From NCBI RefSeq assembly GCF_006149045.1, contig NZ_VBSN01000059.1, positions 1 to 64,000 on the forward strand: a stretch of 64,000 bases of DNA. Reading direction: 5' to 3'. A program made the position numbers and the translations under genes. Source of the DNA: Dyadobacter flavalbus (GTDB taxonomy: Bacteria > Bacteroidota > Bacteroidia > Cytophagales > Spirosomataceae). Shown here piece after piece: positions 39,712 to 49,472 of this stretch. Position 1 is the first letter of the stretch. Every line of letters starts with the position of its first letter. Under the pieces are notes generated by a model, which was given only the letters and a program-made list of their open reading frames with translations, made no database searches and was not told the DNA's origin.

Positions 39712-40263
39712 TTATTTTTTTGCAGGTGCCGGCGCAAGAATGATTGTCATTCTTTTTCCTTCCAGTTTTGGCTCCATTTCAAGCTTGCCATAATCTGAAA
39801 GTGCTTCCGAAAATTTGTTCAGAAGGTTCACACCACGTTCCTTGAACACAATTGTACGGCCGACAAAATGAACATATGCCTTTACTTTCGAACCTTCCTT
39901 AAGGAAATTGATGGCATGTTTCAGTTTGAATTCAAAGTCATGGTCATCCGTGTTCGGACCGAAGCGAATTTCCTTGATAACCACTTTCTGTGCCTTCGCC
40001 TTGATTTCTTTCTGCTTTTTTTTCTGTTCGTATTTAAACTTTGAATAGTCTACAATTTTACAAACAGGAGGAACTGCTGTCGGTGCAATTTCTACGAGAT
40101 CAAGGCTTTGCGCTTTTGCCATTGCTCTGGCAGTATTAATATCCACTATTCCCGGTTCAATGTTTTCTCCAACCAGGCGTACTTCTTTTGCTGTAATTCG
40201 TTCGTTAATTTTATAAGGTTCTTCGGGAACTCTTAACCGTCCACTCGGGGGTCTTAATGCCAT
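39712..40263 (-). CDS. infC: Translation initiation factor IF-3
   Basis: 183 residues. The N-terminal domain begins near [16 protein letters not shown], the linker is the lysine-rich helix ([16 protein letters not shown]), and the C-terminal domain carries [20 protein letters not shown]. It binds the 30S subunit and checks initiator tRNA and start codons. The gene starts with ATG, not the rare AUU/AUA used for autoregulation in enterobacteria. The protein has about 15 residues before the conserved core. Transcribed after thrS with a 113-bp gap that contains an AT-rich hairpin (TTATAAC/GTTATAA, 40353-40371). Confidence 0.97.
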   Translation of the reverse strand: MALRPPSGRLRVPEEPYKINERITAKEVRLVGENIEPGIVDINTARAMAKAQSLDLVEIAPTAVPPVCKIVDYSKFKYEQKKKQKEIKAKAQKVVIKEIRFGPNTDDHDFEFKLKHAINFLKEGSKVKAYVHFVGRTIVFKERGVNLLNKFSEALSDYGKLEMEPKLEGKRMTIILAPAPAKK

Positions 40264-40376
40264 ATAACTTTGGATTGGTGTATTTTGGGTTTTTTGGTGA
40301 AAATCAAAAAAGACAACATTGAAGTCACAAAAATAGTGCCTTGCTGCGGGAATTATAACAAAAAGTTATAAAAACA

Positions 40377-42320
40377 TCAACTAATACTGGCTTCTTTTTT
40401 AAAATAGTTCGTAAATTCTTCCACAGTCATGCTTCCAAGGTCGCCTTCGCCCTTTCTGCGAACGGATAATTTTCCTTCTGCCATTTCTTTTTCACCAACC
40501 ACAAGCATAAACGGAACCTTTGTAACCTCGGCATCGCGTATTTTCCGTCCGATCTTTTCATCCCGGTGATCCACAAATCCACGGATGTCATGATCCTGTA
40601 ACTGGAAAAACACGTCTTCCGCGTATTCGGCAAACTTTTCGGAAATCGGCAAAATGGCAATCTGGTCCGGAGACAGCCACAACGGAAACTGACCGGCTGT
40701 ATTTTCGATCAAAATCGCAATAAAACGTTCCATGGAACCGAACGGCGCGCGATGGATCATAACCGGACGGTGTTTCTGATTGTCCGAACCCGTATATTCC
40801 AGATTAAAACGCTGAGGAAGCTGATAATCAACCTGAATGGTGCCAAGCTGCCATTTTCTGCCCAGTGCGTCACGCACCATAAAGTCGAGCTTCGGACCGT
40901 AAAAGGCGGCTTCGCCCAGTTCGGTTACCGTACTCAGATTCCGTTCGGCAGCGGCTTCAATGATTGCACTTTCCGCACGTTCCCAGTCTTCATCCCTGCC
41001 GATATATTTCTGTTTGTCGTTGGGGTCGCGAAGCGAAATCTGCGCGCTGTAATCTTCAAAGCCAAGCGACTTGAAAACATACAGTACAAGGTCAATAACC
41101 CGGATAAATTCTTCCTTCACCTGATCCGGACGGCAGAATATATGCGCATCGTCCTGCGTAAAACCTCTTACCCTTGTAAGCCCGTGCAATTCACCGCTCT
41201 GCTCATACCTGTAAACCGTTCCGAATTCAGCAAATCGAAGCGGAAGATCCTTGTAGGAGCGGGGAGAAGTCTTGTAAATCTCACAGTGATGCGGACAATT
41301 CATCGGTTTCAGCAGATATTCTTCACCAATATTCGGTGTTTTGATCGGCTGAAAGGAATCCTTGCCGTATTTGTCCCAGTGGCCGGAAGTTACATACAGA
41401 TCCTTGCTGCCGATATGCGGTGTCACAACCGGAAGATACCCGGCTCTGGACTGCGCTTTTTTCAGGAACGATTCCAGGCGTTCGCGTATCATGGCGCCTT
41501 TCGGAAGCCATAGCGGCAAGCCTTGTCCGACTTTTTCGGAAAATGCAAACAGTTCCAGTTCTTTGCCCAAGCGCCTGTGATCGCGTTTTTTGGCCTCTTC
41601 CATCAAAGTCAGATACTCTTCGAGTTCTTTCTGCTTAGGAAAAGTAATCCCGTAAATGCGGGTTAGCATTTTATTTTCCTGCTTGTTGCGCCAGTAAGCA
41701 CCACCGATGTTGGTGAGCTTAACCGCTTTTATAAAACCGGTATTCGGAATATGCGGACCGCGGCACAAATCGGTAAAGTTACCTTGTTCATACAGCGTAA
41801 TGGAGCCGTCTTCCAGTCCGTCGATCAGTTCCAGTTTGTATTCGTCGCCTTTTTCGGTAAAGTATTCCACCGCATCGGCCTTGCTGATCGGCTTTCGGAT
41901 GTATTCGTTTTTCTGGCGGGCCAGTTCCAGCATTTTGGCCTCGATCTTCGGAAAATCATCCTGAGACAGCGACTTTTCTCCCAGATCAACATCATAGTAA
42001 AAACCTTTTTCGATAGAAGGTCCGGTCCCGAATTTCACGCCCGGGTACAATGCTTCCAGCGCCTCGGCCAGCAAGTGCGCCGAAGAATGCCAGAATGTAG
42101 CTTTGCCGTCTTCATCATTCCATGTCAGCAGCTTCACAAGCGAATCCTGCGTTATTTCCCGGGTCGGGTCCCATACTTCATTGTTGACTTTGGCTGCAAT
42201 GACATTACGTGCCAGTCCTTCGCTGATGCTGAGTGCAATGCCGTGTGCTGTAATACCTTTAGGGTAATAACGTTCACTGCCGTCGGGCAGGGTAATTTTT
42301 ACTTGAGACTCGTCTTTCAT
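40377..42320 (-). CDS. thrS: Threonyl-tRNA synthetase
   Basis: A 647-residue class II synthetase. It has a TGS domain (about 5-65), an editing domain with the [17 protein letters not shown] motif near 78 and the later Cys site ([14 protein letters not shown]). The catalytic core includes [14 protein letters not shown] and [20 protein letters not shown] (motif 2), the zinc-binding Cys/His residues and motif 3 [17 protein letters not shown]. The anticodon-binding domain is at about 540-640. First gene of the conserved thrS-infC-rpmI-rplT cluster. Confidence 0.98.
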   Translation of the reverse strand: MKDESQVKITLPDGSERYYPKGITAHGIALSISEGLARNVIAAKVNNEVWDPTREITQDSLVKLLTWNDEDGKATFWHSSAHLLAEALEALYPGVKFGTGPSIEKGFYYDVDLGEKSLSQDDFPKIEAKMLELARQKNEYIRKPISKADAVEYFTEKGDEYKLELIDGLEDGSITLYEQGNFTDLCRGPHIPNTGFIKAVKLTNIGGAYWRNKQENKMLTRIYGITFPKQKELEEYLTLMEEAKKRDHRRLGKELELFAFSEKVGQGLPLWLPKGAMIRERLESFLKKAQSRAGYLPVVTPHIGSKDLYVTSGHWDKYGKDSFQPIKTPNIGEEYLLKPMNCPHHCEIYKTSPRSYKDLPLRFAEFGTVYRYEQSGELHGLTRVRGFTQDDAHIFCRPDQVKEEFIRVIDLVLYVFKSLGFEDYSAQISLRDPNDKQKYIGRDEDWERAESAIIEAAAERNLSTVTELGEAAFYGPKLDFMVRDALGRKWQLGTIQVDYQLPQRFNLEYTGSDNQKHRPVMIHRAPFGSMERFIAILIENTAGQFPLWLSPDQIAILPISEKFAEYAEDVFFQLQDHDIRGFVDHRDEKIGRKIRDAEVTKVPFMLVVGEKEMAEGKLSVRRKGEGDLGSMTVEEFTNYFKKEASIS

Positions 42321-42379
42321 TCAGAAATCATTCGATGACAATTGTTCAAAATCTTTGCGCTGTACGGCAAAGTGCAAAT

Positions 42380-43576
42380 CTATTCAATTTTAGCTTTTCG
42401 CGTAGAATCGATTCGGATATTTGTGGTTCCTCTCGGCTGGATTTTGTTAATCTTCACCCGCGACGTATCCAGAAGCTTGTAACCCGATCCATTCTCATTG
42501 TCCGTATCATAGGCGGAATAAAGCCCGGCACCTTCCCGCTGACGGATGCGATACAGGCCGTAACGTGCATCCTGATCGCCCGGACTGAGCGCAAGTGCAT
42601 CCGTATAATATACTTTTGCCCTTTCATAATCACCCGTTTTTTCATGACAGAAGCCAATCATATTGTTGATTTCCTTTGACTTCGGATTCATCCGGTACAA
42701 ACGCGTTAATGCCGGAAGCGCCTGATTGTATTCTCTCAGCTCGATGCCTGTTGTAGCTACCTTGTACAATGCTTCTTCATAGTCCGGTTTCAGGGCAACC
42801 GCTTTCTTGTAATTGATCAGTGCGGTATCCGGCCTTAGTTTTGTTGCAAATATTTCGCCTCTTTCAAAGTAAAGTTCTGCCGTTTTCGGAAAACGCTGGA
42901 TTGCCTTCCGGTTCACGACAAGCGCCTGATCCAGGTTGTTTAATTTCCTCAATATAAAACTGCATTGCTCGTATGCACGCAACAGCCTCGGATTTACACT
43001 GATGGCATAATTAAAGCTGGAAATACTGGCAAGCGAATCGCCTTGCCGGGCCTGCAGCATGCCTTTTACATAATAGGCCGATCCGTCGTAAGGTGCCATT
43101 TTCATGGCCTGATTAAGGTAACCGGCCGCTTCCCGGAAGTTGTTTTTTACCTGAAGAATATCCGCCAGCAGAATATAAAGATCCGGGCTGTTCTGCTGCA
43201 ATGCTTCGGCGCGCTGTGCATCTTCCAGCGCGGGATCGATTTTTCCGAGTTCGCGGTTGATTTTCCCGCGCAGTAAAAAGTAATCGCTTGCATTGTTCTT
43301 TTCATAAATGGATTCATTGATATCCGCAAGCGCAAGCGTGTATTGTTCGCGTTCAAAATAGATGCGGGCCCTTTTATAATAGTTAAGGTCCACATCAATA
43401 TTGCGGTTAATCAGATCGGTCAGCGAAAGGATGGCGTCGTTCTGCCATTGCGCTTTTGACTTTTTGATCACAGGCGGAATGCGCGTAGCATTTCTGGCAT
43501 CACTCTGGCAGCCTGAAATCAGCACCGGCAAAGTAATCAGTAACGGATAGATGTATTTAAAACAACAGAATTTCAT
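42380..43576 (-). CDS. TPR-repeat lipoprotein
   Basis: 398 residues from the chosen start. The frame is open further upstream, but that part overlaps the methyltransferase gene and has no protein character. The start at 43576 gives a lipoprotein signal with Cys in VLISGCQS. Nine or more tetratricopeptide repeats follow (for example YYKRARIYFEREQYTLALAD, FERGEIFATKLRPDTALINY). TPR proteins scaffold other proteins; here probably at the periplasmic face of the inner or outer membrane. Lies 60 bp upstream of thrS on the same strand. Confidence 0.8.
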   Translation of the reverse strand: MKFCCFKYIYPLLITLPVLISGCQSDARNATRIPPVIKKSKAQWQNDAILSLTDLINRNIDVDLNYYKRARIYFEREQYTLALADINESIYEKNNASDYFLLRGKINRELGKIDPALEDAQRAEALQQNSPDLYILLADILQVKNNFREAAGYLNQAMKMAPYDGSAYYVKGMLQARQGDSLASISSFNYAISVNPRLLRAYEQCSFILRKLNNLDQALVVNRKAIQRFPKTAELYFERGEIFATKLRPDTALINYKKAVALKPDYEEALYKVATTGIELREYNQALPALTRLYRMNPKSKEINNMIGFCHEKTGDYERAKVYYTDALALSPGDQDARYGLYRIRQREGAGLYSAYDTDNENGSGYKLLDTSRVKINKIQPRGTTNIRIDSTRKAKIE

Positions 43577-43652
43577 GCAATGCAAAAGCGCAAACTTTGA
43601 CCGCCACTCATTTGGCACGCTCAACAACAAAATTGAACATTCTGAACGTAAT

Positions 43653-44540
43653 TTAAATACTTTGATCCGAAAATCGGGAAAATACACCGAGCGGCAGGTT
43701 TTTCCCGAATGAGTCCGGAATGAACAGTTCGCCGAATTCGTGATGTATTTGCGTGCCGAAATGCGCTTTGATGAGGTTTTCAACGATAAGCGCCGAAAAT
43801 CCGAGCGAGTACAAATTGATGATAAAAAAGAAGTTTTCCTTTTTCAGAAGCAGCGCACACAAACGCAGTATTTCATTCAGGCTTTCTTCCAGCAGCCATT
43901 TTTCGCCATCCGGTCCGCGCCCGTATGCCGGCGGGTCCAGTATGATTCCGTTGTACTGGTTATTGCGGCGCACTTCCCGCTGAACAAATTTCAGTGCATC
44001 TTCCACAACCCAGCGAATGTTGTCAAGCCCGCTCAGTTCCATATTTTCCCGCGACCAGCTGATAACCTGCTTTACCGAATCCACGTGCGTAACATCCGCA
44101 CCGGACGCTTTGGCTGCCAGCGACGCAATGCCCGTGTAGGCAAAAAGATTCAGAACCGACGGCTTGGATTCAGGAATCTGTTTCAGCTTTTTTGAAATAT
44201 AATCCCAGTTTGTCGCCTGCTCCGGAAAAAGCCCTACGTGCTTGAAAGAGGAAAGCGCCAGCTTGGCACGCAAGTGCAAGGCGTTGGTTCTGTACTGGAA
44301 AACCCATTTGTCCGGCATTCCTGCTTTTGAAATCCATTGTCCTTTTTCCTGCGAATTTTTATCACGTTTGAAAACCGCATGTGCCTGTTTTTCCCATTCC
44401 TGATCAGAAAGCGATTTATCCCAGATTGCCTGCGGCTCCGGACGTGAAAGAATATAAGGACCGAAACGTTCCAGCTTTTCAAATCCGCCGGTATCAATAA
44501 GCTGATAATCGGTATGCTGGTCGGGTGAAAGTAGTATCAA
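43653..44540 (-). CDS. Class I SAM-dependent rRNA methyltransferase (RlmI/RlmK-like)
   Basis: A 295-residue Rossmann methyltransferase. The SAM site VLNLFAYTGIASLAAKASGA lies near 130 and the acidic end of strand 2 is in VTHVDSVKQVISW. The catalytic-type motif LDPPAYGRGPDGEKW lies near 202, as in 23S rRNA m5C/m7G enzymes of the RlmI group. The N-terminal PUA domain of RlmI is missing; residues 1-110 are a different, shorter extension. It probably modifies 23S rRNA. The exact base is unknown. Confidence 0.85.
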   Translation of the reverse strand: MILLSPDQHTDYQLIDTGGFEKLERFGPYILSRPEPQAIWDKSLSDQEWEKQAHAVFKRDKNSQEKGQWISKAGMPDKWVFQYRTNALHLRAKLALSSFKHVGLFPEQATNWDYISKKLKQIPESKPSVLNLFAYTGIASLAAKASGADVTHVDSVKQVISWSRENMELSGLDNIRWVVEDALKFVQREVRRNNQYNGIILDPPAYGRGPDGEKWLLEESLNEILRLCALLLKKENFFFIINLYSLGFSALIVENLIKAHFGTQIHHEFGELFIPDSFGKNLPLGVFSRFSDQSI

Positions 44541-44554
44541 GGTGTTGTGGGGTT

Positions 44555-44617
44555 TTTAGCTGTTGGTTTTTAGCTGTTGGCTATTGGCGAATTATTTTGG
44601 CTTTCGGCTTCTGGCCG
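44555..44617. repeat. Degenerate 7-bp tandem repeat
   Basis: Nine heptamers in strict phase: TTTAGCT, GTTGGTT, TTTAGCT, GTTGGCT, ATTGGCG, AATTATT, TTGGCTT, TCGGCTT, CTGGCCG. The first four contain a perfect 14-bp duplication. They fill most of the gap between the methyltransferase start and the 527-aa gene's stop, and have the same 7-bp period as the repeat at 25373-25414. Confidence 0.6.
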
Positions 44618-44651
44618 GAAACAAAGTGATTTGGAAATGTTACAAGAGCGG

Positions 44652-46229
44652 TCAGAATGCGATTTTGTTTAGATAAAATACATTTCTTCTTCCTCTTGTC
44701 TGCGGATCGCCGGCGGCATTGACGATTTTCTGTTCGCCCCATGCAAGATAAAAATTTCCATACCAGTAATCGATGTCGTCCGTGCTGGTTTTTCTTACTT
44801 TGTCGCCTTCCACATTGGTGCCGTTCGGGATCACACGGTCGCTGTCAACAACCTGATTTCCTTTAATGATTTTACTGCGTATGGCACCGTTATGGCTGTA
44901 AACCAGTTTGGAATTTCCGTTTTTGAACGTCTGTATCTTAATCTTTTCACGCAGTTCCATGCTTTTTACATGATCAAAATTAATGCTGTTGTCCCATACA
45001 AGTTTCCCGTTCTGATCCACACCTGCAATTACGGCATGCGTGTACGTAAATCCGTCAAAAACCTGCTGGTTATAGCCGCGCCCGCCATACATCGGGTTCC
45101 ATAAGTACGGATTGTAAAGGCCCATTCCAAACGGATAGCTCATGATTCCGCCGTAGCCCATTCCGCCCAGCATACCCGGATTCTGGTAACGGTACTCCGG
45201 ATAAAAAACTTCTGCAACGAGCAGAAAATTGTTTTCTTTCGGTACAATATCGTGTACGAGCAGCCTGTAATTCAGTTTCAGGTCATCACCGCTTTCTTTC
45301 TTTTTACGGATACGCCTTTCGATTTTTTCCTGCTGGCGCTCATTCATGAAATTAAAGAAATTCTTGAAATCGGTAAAGCTGTGATACCGGGTAAATACCG
45401 TCTCGTCATGGACTATTTTGCTGATATACAATCCCTGTGACGCTGCATTGTTGCTGCTCTGCATTTTTCTGTACCCGTAAGTACCGATTACAATCCGAAC
45501 GGAATCGTTCAGCACCTGCATTCTTCCGCTCAGCAATGAATAATCATCTTCCGGATCAACGGAAACCTGCGTGTACAGCTCGCCGGTTTCTTCATAAGAG
45601 CGTGCAACAATCCGCGTTTGCCGGCCTTTTTTGACTGCAAAACTTACATTTACAAGATGATGCGCAGTGTCAACTTCCACGGTCTGAATGGCATTGGAAC
45701 CTTTGATGGCAGACGGCAGCACTTTGGTCTGCGCATTGGTAAGCTGCGTGTAAATCAGCACCGGCTCATTCCGGACCATTCCGGCCATAAAAACCGAATA
45801 GCCAAGGGTTTTAAAATCAGTGATTTCAAAACGGTCCAGTGTATTGATCATAAATGTTTCCACAAACCCCGGCCCGATATTCACTTTCACGATCTGGTAA
45901 AGGGAACTGCGGTACTTGCTGAACAGCAGAAAAACAGCTTTGCCGTCAAATGAAGACGAAATATAATCCAGGTTGGATTCAATTGGACCGTCAATCGACC
46001 AGATCCGGTCGAGGTTCGCGTCAAATTTCTGCACGTTGAAAGTTCCTTTGTCAGGCTTGGAAATCAGCAGAACACCCTGTTCGCCAAGCGGAACCGTCTG
46101 GTATGCTGCGTTTCCGGATAGCGGCAATTCAATTCTTTTTACGCCTTGCGAAAGCACGCATTGCAACGATAGCGCACTGAAAAACAGCGCCAGCGTAACA
46201 TTAAAAATAAATTGCCGTTTATACTTCAT
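44652..46229 (-). CDS. Exported protein of unknown function with a Gly/Tyr/Pro/Met-rich segment
   Basis: 525 residues from ATG 46229 (two further codons upstream would need TTG). Signal peptide about residues 1-28 (ending LQCVLSQG). The first 300 residues look like a beta-propeller (repeated LDRIWSIDG, GKAVFLLFSKY type strands). A low-complexity segment rich in Gly, Met, Tyr, Pro and Asn lies at about 340-388 (for example MLGGMGYGGIMSYPFGMG). A final domain ends WYGNFYLAWGEQKIVNA. No family recognised. Its start overlaps the end of the EVE-domain gene by 11 bp, so the two are co-transcribed. Confidence 0.75.
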   Translation of the reverse strand: MKYKRQFIFNVTLALFFSALSLQCVLSQGVKRIELPLSGNAAYQTVPLGEQGVLLISKPDKGTFNVQKFDANLDRIWSIDGPIESNLDYISSSFDGKAVFLLFSKYRSSLYQIVKVNIGPGFVETFMINTLDRFEITDFKTLGYSVFMAGMVRNEPVLIYTQLTNAQTKVLPSAIKGSNAIQTVEVDTAHHLVNVSFAVKKGRQTRIVARSYEETGELYTQVSVDPEDDYSLLSGRMQVLNDSVRIVIGTYGYRKMQSSNNAASQGLYISKIVHDETVFTRYHSFTDFKNFFNFMNERQQEKIERRIRKKKESGDDLKLNYRLLVHDIVPKENNFLLVAEVFYPEYRYQNPGMLGGMGYGGIMSYPFGMGLYNPYLWNPMYGGRGYNQQVFDGFTYTHAVIAGVDQNGKLVWDNSINFDHVKSMELREKIKIQTFKNGNSKLVYSHNGAIRSKIIKGNQVVDSDRVIPNGTNVEGDKVRKTSTDDIDYWYGNFYLAWGEQKIVNAAGDPQTRGRRNVFYLNKIAF

Positions 46230-46629
46230 GCGCAAATGCCACGATTAAGTCAAATTCTTCAAGCCTTACCGGAATAACGGATAATCTGGAATTGCGGATC
46301 AGCAGCATATCCTGCAAACGTCTTTCGGCTTTTATCTCGGCAAGCGTCACCGTTTTAGGAAATTTTGCGACCGGAACAAGATTGACAACAACCCAGCCTT
46401 TTTCTTCCGTTGTCGGATCGGGATAAAATTCCTTTGAAACCTTTGCCAAACCCACAATTTCCTTTCCTTCATTGCTGTGATAAAAAAGAACGAGGTCATC
46501 CGTTTTCATATTCATCAGATTGTTTCGCGCCTGATAATTCCGGATGCCGTCCCACACAGCTTCACCTTCGGTTACAAAATGATCCCATGAATATTTAAAA
46601 GGTTCACTTTTTACAAGCCAGTAATTCAT
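46219..46629 (-). CDS. EVE domain-containing protein
   Basis: 136 residues forming one EVE (PUA-like) domain. It starts MNYWLVKSEPFKYSWDHFV, with the pocket motif VWDGIRNYQARNNLMNMKTD and VLFYHSNEGKEIVGLAKVSK, and ends with the LIRNSRLSVIPVRLEEFDLI strand pair. EVE domains bind modified bases in DNA or RNA, and stand-alone members like this one (thymocyte nuclear protein 1-like) are widespread with unclear targets. The 3' end overlaps the next gene by 11 bp. Confidence 0.9.
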   Translation of the reverse strand: MNYWLVKSEPFKYSWDHFVTEGEAVWDGIRNYQARNNLMNMKTDDLVLFYHSNEGKEIVGLAKVSKEFYPDPTTEEKGWVVVNLVPVAKFPKTVTLAEIKAERRLQDMLLIRNSRLSVIPVRLEEFDLIVAFAHEV

Positions 46630-46680
46630 TGATTCAAATTTATATTTAAAAAGGTCTCTGGAAACAGACCTTTACAACGA

Positions 46681-47505
46681 TCATGGAAATTTGGGAAACT
46701 TGCTGAAATCAGGTTTTCTTTTTTCAAGGAATGAATTCTGGCCTTCTTTCGCTTCTTCGCTCAGATAATACAGCAACGTTGCATTTCCGGCAAGTTCCTG
46801 AATTCCGGCCTGTCCGTCCAGTTCGGCATTGAACGAGCTTTTCAGCATCCGGATAGACAAAGGACTTTTTTCCTGAATTTTTTTACACCACGCAATTGTA
46901 GTCGTTTCGAGCTCTTCCAGCGGAACTACTTTATTAACCAATCCCATTTGCAAAGCTTCCTGTGCATCGTACTGATCGCACAAAAACCATATTTCCCTTG
47001 CTTTTTTCTGACCAACGACGCGCGCCAGATACGAAGCGCCGAAACCGCCGTCAAAACTTCCTACTTTCGGCCCGGTTTGTCCGAAACGCGCATTTTCAGC
47101 AGCTATGGACAAATCGCAGATGACATGCAGCACATGTCCGCCGCCGATTGCCCAGCCTGCAACCATGGCAATGACTGCTTTCGGGATCGAGCGGATCATG
47201 CGTTGCAGATCCAGCACGTTCAGACGCGGCACGTGATCATCGCCGATGTAACCGCCATGTCCGCGCACCGACTGATCGCCGCCCGAACAGAAAGCTTTTC
47301 CGCCTTCGCCCGTTAAAATAATCACATCAATTCTCGGATCTTCGCGGCAGATATGCATGGCATCGATCATTTCCGTCACCGTCAGCGGCGTAAATGCATT
47401 GTGCTTGTGAGGACGGTTTATGCTTATTTTTGCAATTCCTTCATGAAGTGTAAAGAGGATTTCCTCATATTCCTTGATGGTTTCCCATTGAACTGTACCG
47501 GACAT
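46681..47505 (-). CDS. menB: 1,4-dihydroxy-2-naphthoyl-CoA synthase
   Basis: 274 residues from the chosen start at 47505; an upstream in-frame ATG at 47574 would add a hydrophobic stretch that is not part of the family. Crotonase fold with the MenB pattern: [19 protein letters not shown] near 82, [22 protein letters not shown] near 126, and [20 protein letters not shown] near 155. The C-terminus has [16 protein letters not shown]. It closes the naphthoate ring from o-succinylbenzoyl-CoA in menaquinone synthesis. Divergent from menE across a 126-bp gap, so the two steps of one pathway share a control region. Confidence 0.96.
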   Translation of the reverse strand: MSGTVQWETIKEYEEILFTLHEGIAKISINRPHKHNAFTPLTVTEMIDAMHICREDPRIDVIILTGEGGKAFCSGGDQSVRGHGGYIGDDHVPRLNVLDLQRMIRSIPKAVIAMVAGWAIGGGHVLHVICDLSIAAENARFGQTGPKVGSFDGGFGASYLARVVGQKKAREIWFLCDQYDAQEALQMGLVNKVVPLEELETTTIAWCKKIQEKSPLSIRMLKSSFNAELDGQAGIQELAGNATLLYYLSEEAKEGQNSFLEKRKPDFSKFPKFP

Positions 47506-47631
47506 AGAATCAAAATGTAGATGTAAAACCAATGCAATGAGCACCAAAAAATGCATGCAGCTCATTTGCGACAATTTGCGAAATTACAGATTGTTTGGGT
47601 TTCCTTCAAAAACAAATAAATAACTTTCAGA

Positions 47632-48699
47632 ATGCAGTGGATTACGGATATAAACGATTTTGAACAGCAGCAAAGGCCGGAGCATCCTTATTTTGCCGCG
47701 GCATACGACTTTATTGAATCCTGGCTGGGCGGTAAAAAAGAATTCATACTGAATACATCGGGCTCGACAGGAACGCCCAAGCCCATTGCAATTTCCAGAA
47801 ATCAGCTCACCAGCAGCGCGGCCATGACGGGAAATGCGCTGGCACTGGGTAGCGGAACGCGTGCTCTGGTCTGTCTCAACATTTCCTATATAGCCGGCCT
47901 GATGATGCTCGTCCGCGGAATGGAACTGGGCTGGAAACTTACTGTAATCGAACCCGCTTCCAATCCGCTGCTGAAACTGGACCATGAAAAATTTGATTTT
48001 ACCGCACTGGTTCCGTTGCAGCTTTCCGGAATTCTGGAAAATCCTGAAACTGAAAGCCAGGTGTACAAACTGGGCAAAATATTACTTGGCGGCGCACCCG
48101 TCGGCATTGCGCTGCAGAGGAAAATTCTTGACCTTGCCGTTCCCGTTTACCAGAGTTACGGCATGACGGAAACCGTTTCGCATGTCGCATTGCGCCGGCT
48201 GAACGGAGAAAAACCGGAACTGCATTATACTTTTTTGCCCGGAATTGAATTTGGCCTTGATGAAAGAAACTGCCTGTATGTTTCCGGTGCGGTTACAAAC
48301 GGCGAAAAAGTACAGACCAATGATCTGGTCGAAATCCATGGAAATACATTTAAATGGATCGGGCGTGCGGACAATATCATCAATTCCGGAGGCATCAAAA
48401 TGGTGCTGGACGAAGTGGATGCCCGCATGGCAGAAGTATTTTACAACCTCAATATCCCGAATCCGTTTTTTGCCTGGTTCCGTCCGGACGAAAAACTGGG
48501 CCAGATGCTTATACTGATTATTGAAGGAACAATCGCTGCCATCACGCCGGAAATGCTGCTTGCTGAAATAAGGAAGCAGAATTCAGCTTATGAAACGCCC
48601 AAACATGTTTACTTTGTGGATCAGTTTACAAGAACGGCCACCGACAAAGTGGATAAACGCAGAACAGTACAATCGCTTTCAGAATCTTCACATGGATAA
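47632..48699 (+). CDS. menE: o-succinylbenzoate-CoA ligase-like AMP-binding protein
   Basis: 355 residues, an adenylate-forming enzyme of short MenE type (many are 450 or more). The phosphate loop LNTSGSTGTPKPIAISR lies near 42, and VYQSYGMTETVSHVALRRLN near 172. The hinge region is IGRADNIINSGGIKMVLDEVD near 243, and the C-terminal lysine motif is TDKVDKR near 343. It activates o-succinylbenzoate for MenB, whose gene is divergent next door. The assignment rests on this context plus length, as AMP-binding motifs alone do not define the substrate. Its end overlaps the next gene by 8 bp. Confidence 0.85.
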   Translation: MQWITDINDFEQQQRPEHPYFAAAYDFIESWLGGKKEFILNTSGSTGTPKPIAISRNQLTSSAAMTGNALALGSGTRALVCLNISYIAGLMMLVRGMELGWKLTVIEPASNPLLKLDHEKFDFTALVPLQLSGILENPETESQVYKLGKILLGGAPVGIALQRKILDLAVPVYQSYGMTETVSHVALRRLNGEKPELHYTFLPGIEFGLDERNCLYVSGAVTNGEKVQTNDLVEIHGNTFKWIGRADNIINSGGIKMVLDEVDARMAEVFYNLNIPNPFFAWFRPDEKLGQMLILIIEGTIAAITPEMLLAEIRKQNSAYETPKHVYFVDQFTRTATDKVDKRRTVQSLSESSHG

Positions 48700-49468
48700 A
48701 AACATTCAGATACCCGGACAATATATCATTCGTTTTCAGACCGCGCCGGTTGTTCCGGCTCCGTTTTCGCACTTTTATACATTACAGCTGGAAATCGCTT
48801 CCGGAAATCAGCTGAACGTAGATTTCAGCATCGTTTATACGGATCGTGAAGAAATGGATGAAGATGACTTGCTGGACGAAGGTTTTTCCACGGATGACGA
48901 TTATAAATGGAAAGGACCGCTGCCGGCAAACTGGATCAATGAATTTGAAGAAATTTTTTCCTCTTCCAAAACCATCCGGAAAAGAGAAGAAAGCGAGTTT
49001 GAAGACTTTATCGAACTGGAACTGGAAGAAAACGGAAAAATGGTAACCATTTATCCGGTCGACAAAGAACGCTGGTCTTATTTTCTTCAGGAATTCATGC
49101 AGGCGATTTTTGAAGCCAGCGGAAGAGAAAAGCCCTTTGAACTGACATTCCTGGAAATTGATGCAGATAAAAGACAGACGCAAGTAGACCTTAAAGCTTC
49201 CTTTGCCCGGAAAACCTTTACATTAAGCAAAGGCAAAAATCCTGCAAGGCAACTGGAATGGACTCAGTTGCAGCGAATTATGGACACCGTTTATAAAGCT
49301 GAATTCGTGGCGGACAATGCATCTGAATCCAGGCCATCTCAAAAGGGCCTGTATATTACGGCTGGCGACGGGCTATGGTATCAGCTGGGCGTTGCTGTTC
49401 TGGAAACAACTGCAAAAAGTAAGGATCTGCCTAAGATCGAAGCTTTGTTCAGAACTCTGGCCAAGTAG
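48692..49468 (+). CDS. Unrecognised acidic protein coupled to menE
   Basis: 258 residues from ATG 48692, chosen because it overlaps the menE stop by 8 bp (translational coupling). The longer frame starting at 48590 would overlap menE by 110 bp and has no coding look. No signal peptide. The sequence is rich in Asp/Glu (for example EEMDEDDLLDEGFSTDDD near 44). The pattern of strands (QYIIRFQTAPVVPAPFSHFY) and a helix KERWSYFLQEFMQAIFEASG suggests a compact soluble fold. I cannot name a family. The last base is 4 bp from the convergent XRE gene's stop. Confidence 0.7.
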   Translation: MDKNIQIPGQYIIRFQTAPVVPAPFSHFYTLQLEIASGNQLNVDFSIVYTDREEMDEDDLLDEGFSTDDDYKWKGPLPANWINEFEEIFSSSKTIRKREESEFEDFIELELEENGKMVTIYPVDKERWSYFLQEFMQAIFEASGREKPFELTFLEIDADKRQTQVDLKASFARKTFTLSKGKNPARQLEWTQLQRIMDTVYKAEFVADNASESRPSQKGLYITAGDGLWYQLGVAVLETTAKSKDLPKIEALFRTLAK

Positions 49469-49472
49469 GAAG

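Noticed and set aside
40264-40376. Riboswitch or T-box before infC
   Set aside because: Only a 7-bp AT-rich hairpin is visible; no T-box or known leader motif could be found.
42380-43783. Longer version of the TPR protein starting at 43783
   Set aside because: The extra 69 codons overlap the methyltransferase gene and lack protein character; the start at 43576 gives a proper lipoprotein signal.
46681-47574. Signal peptide on MenB from an upstream ATG
   Set aside because: MenB is cytoplasmic; the added hydrophobic stretch is untranslated leader read in frame. The start at 47505 matches the family.
48590-48691. Upstream start for the gene after menE
   Set aside because: It would overlap menE by 110 bp in another frame; ATG 48692 overlaps by only 8 bp and begins a normal-looking protein.
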